A stretch of DNA of 64,000 nucleotides, from NCBI RefSeq assembly GCF_023634655.1, contig NZ_JAMKMS010000004.1:1-64000 (forward strand). The letters are read 5' to 3'. The translations under genes were made by a program, and so were the position numbers. The notes beneath the pieces are model-generated. The model had not been told where the DNA came from. It was given only the letters and a program-made list of their open reading frames with translations, and did not search any database. The stretch's first letter is position 1; each line of letters starts with the position of its first letter. The stretch comes from Vibrio methylphosphonaticus. GTDB lineage: Bacteria; Pseudomonadota; Gammaproteobacteria; Enterobacterales; Vibrionaceae. Below are positions 59,185 through 64,000 of this stretch, piece after piece.

Positions 59185-60255
59185 GTGTCAGAACAAAATA
59201 TTGATCCATACAATGCGTTTGAAGCAAAGACCGCCGCTCAAGAGCTGTCTTTTGCTCCGATTGTGTTTCAAGCCGCTCGTACCCTAAGAGACTTAGGCAT
59301 TTTAGCTGAACTCGATAAAGCGGGTGATAAAGGTCTTTGTGCCGAGGACATCGCTCAAGCGACGGGTGTTTCGGAGTACGGGGTAAAAGTACTGCTCGAT
59401 ATGGCAATCAGCGCGCATATTGTGTTGTGGAATAAACCAAACTACTCATTGGCTAATATGGGGCACTTCTTGCTTCATGACGGCATGACACAAGCGAACA
59501 TGGATTTTACCGCAGACGTTTGTTACGCCGCGATGATGCATTTAACTGAATCCATCAAAGAAGGTAAGCCAGCAGGGTTGAAGGAGCTGGGAGAGTGGGA
59601 AACCATTTATCAAGGCTTATCTCAACTCCCTGAAAAAGCGAAAGAGAGTTGGTTTAAATTTGACCACTTTTATTCTGACCGCTCATTCCCGATATTGCTA
59701 AAAGAAGTGTTTAGTCTTGAGCCGAAACATATCGTAGATATTGGCGGTAATACGGGTAAGTGGGCGTTGCAGTGTTGCGGTTACAATGATGACGTTGAAG
59801 TGACCATTGTTGATTTACCCCAGCAACTTAACGTCGCGATGAAGAATGTCGCTGATAACGGCTTTGCTGAGCGCGTTCATCCATTCCCTGCCAATATGCT
59901 AGATAAATCTCAGGCATTACCCGCACATGCCGATGTGTGGTGGATGAGTCAATTCCTTGATTGTTTTTCGCCGATGGAGATCCTGACCATTTTGAAAAAC
60001 GTCCGAGCTCAGCTTGCGCCCGGTTCAACGGTGTATATCTTAGAATTATTCTGGGATGCACAAAAATACGATGCCGCCTCGTTTAGTCTAAACGCCACAT
60101 CATTGTATTTTACTTGCCTTGCCAACGGGAATAGCCGTTTCTACCGCAGTGAAGATTTCCTAGAAATCGTTGAAGCTGCAGGCCTAGAGGTGACAGAGCG
60201 TACCGATAATATTGGTTTGGGTCATACCTTGTTGAAGCTAAAGGCGTGCGATTAA
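59185..60255 (+). CDS. SAM-dependent O-methyltransferase of the APE cluster
   Basis: A 356-residue methyltransferase starting at GTG. The N-terminal 100 residues form the winged-helix dimerisation domain (QATGVSEYGVKVLLDMAISA), and the catalytic domain has HIVDIGGNTGKWALQCCGY (SAM motif I), VTIVDLPQQLNVAM and LAPGSTVYILELFWD. The organisation is that of plant-type O-methyltransferases, also used for bacterial natural products. It would methylate the aryl ring or its hydroxyl. It lies 27 bp after the lipoprotein gene. Confidence 0.88.
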   Translation: MSEQNIDPYNAFEAKTAAQELSFAPIVFQAARTLRDLGILAELDKAGDKGLCAEDIAQATGVSEYGVKVLLDMAISAHIVLWNKPNYSLANMGHFLLHDGMTQANMDFTADVCYAAMMHLTESIKEGKPAGLKELGEWETIYQGLSQLPEKAKESWFKFDHFYSDRSFPILLKEVFSLEPKHIVDIGGNTGKWALQCCGYNDDVEVTIVDLPQQLNVAMKNVADNGFAERVHPFPANMLDKSQALPAHADVWWMSQFLDCFSPMEILTILKNVRAQLAPGSTVYILELFWDAQKYDAASFSLNATSLYFTCLANGNSRFYRSEDFLEIVEAAGLEVTERTDNIGLGHTLLKLKACD

Positions 60256-60381
60256 CTTACAACGCCTAAATGTGAGCTTTCAGCTTTGGAGGAACTCAGT
60301 GATTTGTTAATAGGTTAGGTTTGCTAATTGATCACTGAATTATTATAGTCCCCCCGAAATTTTGTTATAGCTAGGCTTGAA

Positions 60382-60699
60382 ATGTTTAAAGTTGTTTGTA
60401 CTGCGCTCTTAGCGCTTACCACCATTGTCACTACTGGATGTGTTACTCGAAAAATACCGGTTGACCCTGAAGCTGCTAAAGTGATGGCGTTATCTGAATT
60501 TACTAAGAAGAATATGAATTGTGAGCAGGTAGAAATGTTCACATTTGAAGATGGACACCCGAATAATTTTTATCCGTACATAAAAAACACAACTTACATG
60601 TTGGGTGGGACTCATTTTCATGTAGATGACATTATTAAAACGCGCAGAGATCGACCAGCCGGGGCTGACGTTTCGGTTTATTATTGCCAAGATAAATAG
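60382..60699 (+). CDS. Small lipoprotein of unknown function
   Basis: A 105-residue lipoprotein: signal MFKVVCTALLALTTIVTTGC with a TTGC lipobox. The mature part (about 85 residues) has two cysteines besides the lipid one, in KKNMNCEQVEMF and VSVYYCQDK, possibly a disulfide. No family was recognised. It follows the methyltransferase by 126 bp and has its own strong terminator, so it may belong to the APE plus-strand operon or be separate. Confidence 0.7.
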   Translation: MFKVVCTALLALTTIVTTGCVTRKIPVDPEAAKVMALSEFTKKNMNCEQVEMFTFEDGHPNNFYPYIKNTTYMLGGTHFHVDDIIKTRRDRPAGADVSVYYCQDK

Positions 60700-60713
60700 T
60701 GTTGTATTGAGTT

Positions 60714-60752
60714 AAAAAACCCGGTATTGGTGATTCAATACCGGGTTTTTTA
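60714..60752. terminator. Strong bidirectional terminator
   Basis: AACCCGGTATTG and CAATACCGGGTT form a perfect stem with a six-base loop, bordered by A and T runs. It sits between the convergent lipoprotein and serine hydrolase genes. Confidence 0.92.
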
Positions 60753-60772
60753 TTTGAGCTGTTGTTTTAAAC

Positions 60773-62119
60773 TTATTGGCTTAAATGATCAATGATCGCG
60801 TCAAAAGCATTGATGTTGTAACCATCAAAATAATCGTTTGCTGATACCGGTTGTGAGGATTGCTTAATAATAGCGATGTTACGTTCGCGATCGATATAGA
60901 TCCATTGTCCGTGAACACCAATGGCGTTAAATGACTCTTTACCTGCCGTATGACGAACCCACCATTGCGCTCGATAACTCCAATCACCATTTGCCATAGG
61001 GCCATGGGCTTCAGTACCGTTACTAAAGGCATCGATGTTTCCGCCTTTGGCGAGCGTATCAACGATAGATTTTGCCACGACTTGCTCACCATTGAATTGA
61101 CCGTTGTTCAGCATCATTGTGGCAAAGCGTGCGAGATCAGTGGGTGTGGCGTTTAATCCACCTCCTGCAAATAAAGTCCCGTTTTTATCAAGCAATACAT
61201 AAGTTTCGCCATCCGTTCCTAGTTTTGACCAAAGCTTATCGCTGAGGCTTTTTTGGAAAGATTGGCCAGTAACGCGATTAGTGTACCAATTGACGACGTC
61301 AGTTTTTGGTGTTTGATAATGAAAAATATCGCCATGGTTGTGGTTCATGTCACGTGGCAGACTGGGTAAAAATTCGTAAATGCTATTTGCGTACGTTTTC
61401 CCTTCTTCTGGTTCCATTAGCCCTAAGACGATTCCGTATTGCACAATCCCTGAGTTGGGGTCTGCATAATCCTCAGAAAAATCCATCGCGTTCGTCATAT
61501 TCAGAACTTGACCAAACGTCGCGTCTTTAAATGCGCCAGATGTTTTTAGCTCAGGAAGTTGTGACGATACTTTGTCTTCTTCCGTTGCTTGCCCGTTCTC
61601 AACGGCCATCAATCCAAGCAGTCCAGCAAATGATTTCGTGACCGACATCATTAGGTGAGGGTGATTTGCATCCATTCCGTTGTCATAGTGTTCAAAGACA
61701 ATTTGGTTGCCTTTTACCACGACAAAAGCGTCGGTGTAGGTTTCTTTGAAATAAGTATTCATATCAACCGACTGTTCGGTCATCTTGCCTGCTTCATCTA
61801 CCTTCTGCACGCGTAGTTCGTTAATGGCTGTATCGAGATGGCGGGGCATCGCTATCGCAACGTCGGCGTTATCTATCCCTGTTGTAGGATAAATGGTGCG
61901 CATGTTGAGATAAGACCAACGGTTGTAGGGGCCACTAAATAGTGCGTTAGACTTATCAACTCGTTTTTCAATCGCTGGAGGGAAGCCTTCCATTAATCCA
62001 AGCGCTTTGGCCGTGACGTATTGGTCGTCTGCAAATGAGCTAAAGGTGGTAAAAGAGGCGAGTGTTGCGATGGCGCTAACGGCAATTTTAAAGTGTCGTG
62101 GACTGAAAGAAATGAGCAT
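60773..62119 (-). CDS. Secreted serine hydrolase, class C beta-lactamase-like
   Basis: A 448-residue protein with a signal peptide (IAVSAIATLASFTTFSSFAD). The beta-lactamase/penicillin-binding fold carries the nucleophile S159-V-T-K162 in LMMSVTKSFAGLLG. GNIDAFSNGTEAHGP and MANGDWSYRAQWWV lie near the third motif region. The long N-terminal extension and overall layout fit the family that includes 6-aminohexanoate-dimer hydrolase and esterases, not true beta-lactamases. Substrate cannot be told. It converges with the lipoprotein gene, sharing the terminator. Confidence 0.85.
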   Translation of the reverse strand: MLISFSPRHFKIAVSAIATLASFTTFSSFADDQYVTAKALGLMEGFPPAIEKRVDKSNALFSGPYNRWSYLNMRTIYPTTGIDNADVAIAMPRHLDTAINELRVQKVDEAGKMTEQSVDMNTYFKETYTDAFVVVKGNQIVFEHYDNGMDANHPHLMMSVTKSFAGLLGLMAVENGQATEEDKVSSQLPELKTSGAFKDATFGQVLNMTNAMDFSEDYADPNSGIVQYGIVLGLMEPEEGKTYANSIYEFLPSLPRDMNHNHGDIFHYQTPKTDVVNWYTNRVTGQSFQKSLSDKLWSKLGTDGETYVLLDKNGTLFAGGGLNATPTDLARFATMMLNNGQFNGEQVVAKSIVDTLAKGGNIDAFSNGTEAHGPMANGDWSYRAQWWVRHTAGKESFNAIGVHGQWIYIDRERNIAIIKQSSQPVSANDYFDGYNINAFDAIIDHLSQ

Positions 62120-62224
62120 ATGCGAATACCTAATTGGTGGATATAGGGCAATTATACTTATCCCGTTGTGGCGCTCGAATTAGCAGGTGTAAGTATAACT
62201 TACAGGTAGCAGGAGGATGTGAGG

Positions 62225-62266
62225 CTCACTCAGTGACACTTAAAAATGACAGTGCGACTGAGTGAG
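62225..62266. repeat. 10-bp stem inverted repeat
   Basis: CTCACTCAGT and ACTGAGTGAG (62225-62234 and 62257-62266) are perfect complements around a 22-base loop, 45 bp past the HAD gene stop. No strong T run follows, so its role as a terminator is uncertain. Confidence 0.55.
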
Positions 62267-62310
62267 TGGGACGATACCGTAGTGTAGGGTGCTTATTAAG
62301 TGATGCAGAA

Positions 62311-63189
62311 CTACGCGAGTGATTGTTTTGCTTGAACAATTAACGCGGCAAGTTCAGCAAACCCGTACCCTCCGTTATTCACGGTGACATAACTTGGCTT
62401 TGCACTGAGCTCTGGCAGCCATCGAGTGATATTGTTGACGCCAAATGTCATAGGAAGCCATTCGAACATCGATTCGTCATTGAGGGAGTCCCCAATATAG
62501 GTAATGTGTTCGATAGGTAAGGAGTCCAGTGATAGCTGTTGGCGAAGTAACTGCTCACTTGTTGCTCGCTTACTATGTTCGCCTATCCAGACATTAATAT
62601 GAATCGAACTTTGTGTGGCTTTGACGTTATGACCTTCAATCGACAGTTGACGGATACGCGCCAGTAATTCTTGGCACGTGTCGCTATCAACTGCATCACG
62701 ATCTTGGCCAATATTAATCGCCACATCGCAGTATCGGAATGCTTGATCATTAGCAAAATCAATATCGGGGTAGTCACGTAGAAGCTGTTTTAACGCCTGC
62801 AGTAATTCCCCTTGCTGATGTTTCATTACGGATATGGGCAAAGCGGACTGAATATGAAACCCATGATCGTCCTTTTGCATTGAAAAAGCCCCATTTTCAC
62901 CGATAACACCATGAACAGGCCATAATTTAGCGATTTGATCACACCAACCGGCACAGGCCCCGGTGACGGCAATAACATGAACCCCCACTTCTTTTAGTTG
63001 CGTAAGTGCTTCAAGGGTTTGCGTGGGTAGCGTGCCTTGCCATGTTAACGTGTCATCAACATCGGTGAGTAACCATTGAATACGTTTCAGTGCCTCAGGT
63101 GGTGCCGCGGCCAATGGCTGCGGGTGTTTCAGCGATTGAGGCGTATTAGCGGGTGCTGATGACAACATGTCGTACGCGTTGCTAGGCAT
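62311..63189 (-). CDS. HAD-superfamily phosphatase (HAD-IIB/Cof-like)
   Basis: A 292-residue phosphatase. It has the nucleophile motif LLTDVDDTLTW (DxDxT form), VIAVTGACAGWCDQIAKLWP (motif II Thr), and YIGDSLNDESMFEWLP (GDxxND motif IV), with the C2B-type cap in between. It starts at 63189, where ATG overlaps the ABC ATPase stop by 8 bp; sequence upstream in this frame is just the ATPase gene read out of frame. Members dephosphorylate sugar phosphates; linkage to a UgpC-like ATPase suggests a substrate from the imported compound. Confidence 0.87.
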   Translation of the reverse strand: MPSNAYDMLSSAPANTPQSLKHPQPLAAAPPEALKRIQWLLTDVDDTLTWQGTLPTQTLEALTQLKEVGVHVIAVTGACAGWCDQIAKLWPVHGVIGENGAFSMQKDDHGFHIQSALPISVMKHQQGELLQALKQLLRDYPDIDFANDQAFRYCDVAINIGQDRDAVDSDTCQELLARIRQLSIEGHNVKATQSSIHINVWIGEHSKRATSEQLLRQQLSLDSLPIEHITYIGDSLNDESMFEWLPMTFGVNNITRWLPELSAKPSYVTVNNGGYGFAELAALIVQAKQSLA

Positions 63190-64000
63190 TGATAACCTCT
63201 GGGTTATTTGCGGCATGAGCATCGAATTCAATGCGTTTTTCAGTCTTAGAATCAAATAAGTGGACATGATTGAGGTCGATATCCAAACCAAGAATATCAC
63301 CGATGTTGATGTGACTGTGTCCTTCAACTCGCACGACCAGCTTCTGTGCTTGGTTGTCTTGAGTTTGGCAGTAAAGAAGTAAATCAGCGCCAAGTGACTC
63401 AACCAATTCTACTTCCACTTCAAACCATGGGTTGTCTAAAGCAATGGTGAGGTGTTCAGGGCGTAAGCCCAACTTGATCTCTCCTAGGTCGAGTGATTGA
63501 GTTTGGCTTGGCAGCAACGCGTGTCCAAGCTGTAGGCCCTCTGCGGTGACGTTGGCATCGAGTATGTTCATTGATGGTGAACCGATGAACGTGGCCACAA
63601 ACATGGAGGCGGGGTTGTCATAAATCTCCAGCGGCGTACCAACTTGTTCGACGTTACCTTTGTTGAGCACCACTAGCTTGTCAGCAAGCGTCATGGCTTC
63701 AACTTGATCGTGAGTCACGTAAACCGATGTCGTTGCCAGTCGGCGCTGCAGTTTTTTAATCTCAAGGCGCATTTGCACACGTAGCTTGGCATCAAGGTTT
63801 GATAAAGGTTCATCAAATAAGAATACCTTAGGTTCTCGTACGATAGCTCGACCCATAGCCACTCGCTGCCTTTGCCCACCGGAAAGCTCTTTGGGCTTGC
63901 GATCTAATAGATGTGATAGCTCGAGCATTTCCGCTGCTTCATCCACCAAACGCTGGATGTCGGCTTTTGGGGTTTTACGATTGCGAAGCCCATATGCCAT
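63182..64000 (-). CDS. ugpC: UgpC/MalK-like ABC transporter ATPase, N-terminus outside window
   Basis: The visible 272 residues lack the Walker A motif, which must lie beyond 64000; Met-Ala-Tyr-Gly at the edge is likely internal (MAYGL as in UgpC). LSGGQRQRVAMGRAIVREP is the signature, VFLFDEPLSNLDAKLR the Walker B/D-loop and SVYVTHDQVEAMTLAD the switch. The TOBE-domain end (LGLRPEHLTIA) fits MalK/UgpC proteins that power import of sugars or sn-glycerol-3-phosphate. Transport genes may lie upstream, outside the window. Confidence 0.85.
   Translation of the reverse strand: MAYGLRNRKTPKADIQRLVDEAAEMLELSHLLDRKPKELSGGQRQRVAMGRAIVREPKVFLFDEPLSNLDAKLRVQMRLEIKKLQRRLATTSVYVTHDQVEAMTLADKLVVLNKGNVEQVGTPLEIYDNPASMFVATFIGSPSMNILDANVTAEGLQLGHALLPSQTQSLDLGEIKLGLRPEHLTIALDNPWFEVEVELVESLGADLLLYCQTQDNQAQKLVVRVEGHSHINIGDILGLDIDLNHVHLFDSKTEKRIEFDAHAANNPEVINA

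Larger units (their letters stand above)
43082..60255. other. Aryl polyene (APE) biosynthesis gene cluster
   Basis: Sixteen minus-strand genes (58694 down to 43082) follow the apeC-apeR order known from E. coli and Xenorhabdus clusters, with one aromatic ammonia lyase between apeJ and apeK. Most genes overlap or touch, indicating one long transcript. A lipoprotein gene and a methyltransferase gene diverge from it. Two ketosynthases, a chain-length-factor-like protein, a ketoreductase, two dehydratases, two ACPs, an acyl-ACP ligase, two acyltransferases and an export set are all present. No phosphopantetheinyl transferase gene is seen, so ACP activation must rely on one elsewhere. Confidence 0.92.

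Noticed and set aside
60773..62119. Antibiotic-resistance class C beta-lactamase
   Set aside because: It has the SxxK nucleophile but a long N-terminal extension and no clear YxN motif, fitting the esterase/amide-hydrolase branch better.
63190..63402. Extended 363-residue form of the HAD phosphatase
   Set aside because: The extra 71 residues are the end of the ABC ATPase gene read out of frame; the ATG at 63189 gives the natural start.
1..64000. CRISPR array, prophage, transposase or tRNA genes
   Set aside because: No regularly spaced repeat-spacer array, phage structural gene, transposase motif or cloverleaf was found. The tandem repeats seen are contiguous and have no spacers.

Overview
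This 64-kb window looks like chromosome of a marine gammaproteobacterium of the Vibrionaceae, most likely Vibrio. The evidence is a complete aryl polyene (APE) pigment cluster containing an ammonia lyase, degenerate integron attC-like repeats of the Vibrio (VCR) type, a PL7 alginate lyase, a Gram-negative penicillin V acylase homologue, a BCCT osmolyte carrier and OmpU/OmpC-like and FadL-like outer-membrane proteins. No rRNA, tRNA, CRISPR array, integrase or transposase was found.

Layout. 1-2.8 kb: a truncated EamA exporter divergent from a TetR regulator with two operator-like dyads between them, then a BASS-family carrier. 3.2-7.6 kb: an operon of ABC ATPase, FtsX-type permease and AttH/CrtC-like lipoprotein. 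8-12.3 kb: an alginate lyase, and a LysR regulator divergent from a choloylglycine hydrolase-family amidase. 12.4-19.1 kb: an accessory stretch of small genes (DUF4177, a YidD paralogue, a TM2-like protein, an NAD(P)-binding protein, GNAT, ACT, two VOC proteins, a deaminase, a dienelactone hydrolase). Its first part is punctuated by decayed attC-like sequences and contains a GNAT gene fragment cut off at an attC-like core, so it reads as old, immobilised integron cassettes. 19.3-27 kb: an alkyl sulfatase, a HlyD-type exporter pair, a FadL-like porin and a LysR regulator. The sulfatase and the FadL/LysR promoter regions share the same dyad, suggesting one SdsB-like regulon for alkyl sulfates. 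27-38 kb: BCCT carrier, radical SAM protein, SDR, quinone oxidoreductase, MATE pump with its own LysR, another LysR, and a porin. 38.3-42.5 kb: a suppressor-of-copper-sensitivity-like (Scs) thiol-redox set in the order A-like, B, D, C. About 42.7 kb: a short zinc-ribbon gene of about 50 codons.

43-60.3 kb is the APE cluster. Sixteen genes on the minus strand match apeC to apeR in order, with an aromatic amino acid ammonia lyase inserted between apeJ and apeK. A small lipoprotein and an O-methyltransferase diverge from them. The likely logic is: the lyase makes an aryl acrylate starter, ApeH loads it on ApeE/ApeF, ApeO/ApeR/ApeC with ApeQ and ApeI/ApeP elongate and dehydrate it into a polyene, ApeD/ApeJ attach it to a lipid, and ApeG/L/M/N move it to the outer membrane. 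The window ends with a serine hydrolase and a UgpC-like ABC ATPase (N-terminus outside the window) followed by an overlapping HAD phosphatase.

A second theme is the number of short imperfect tandem repeats in intergenic DNA (units of 8, 19, 21, 21, 24 and 28 bp), several with exact periodicity. All functional calls come from reading motifs and context; no database search was possible.
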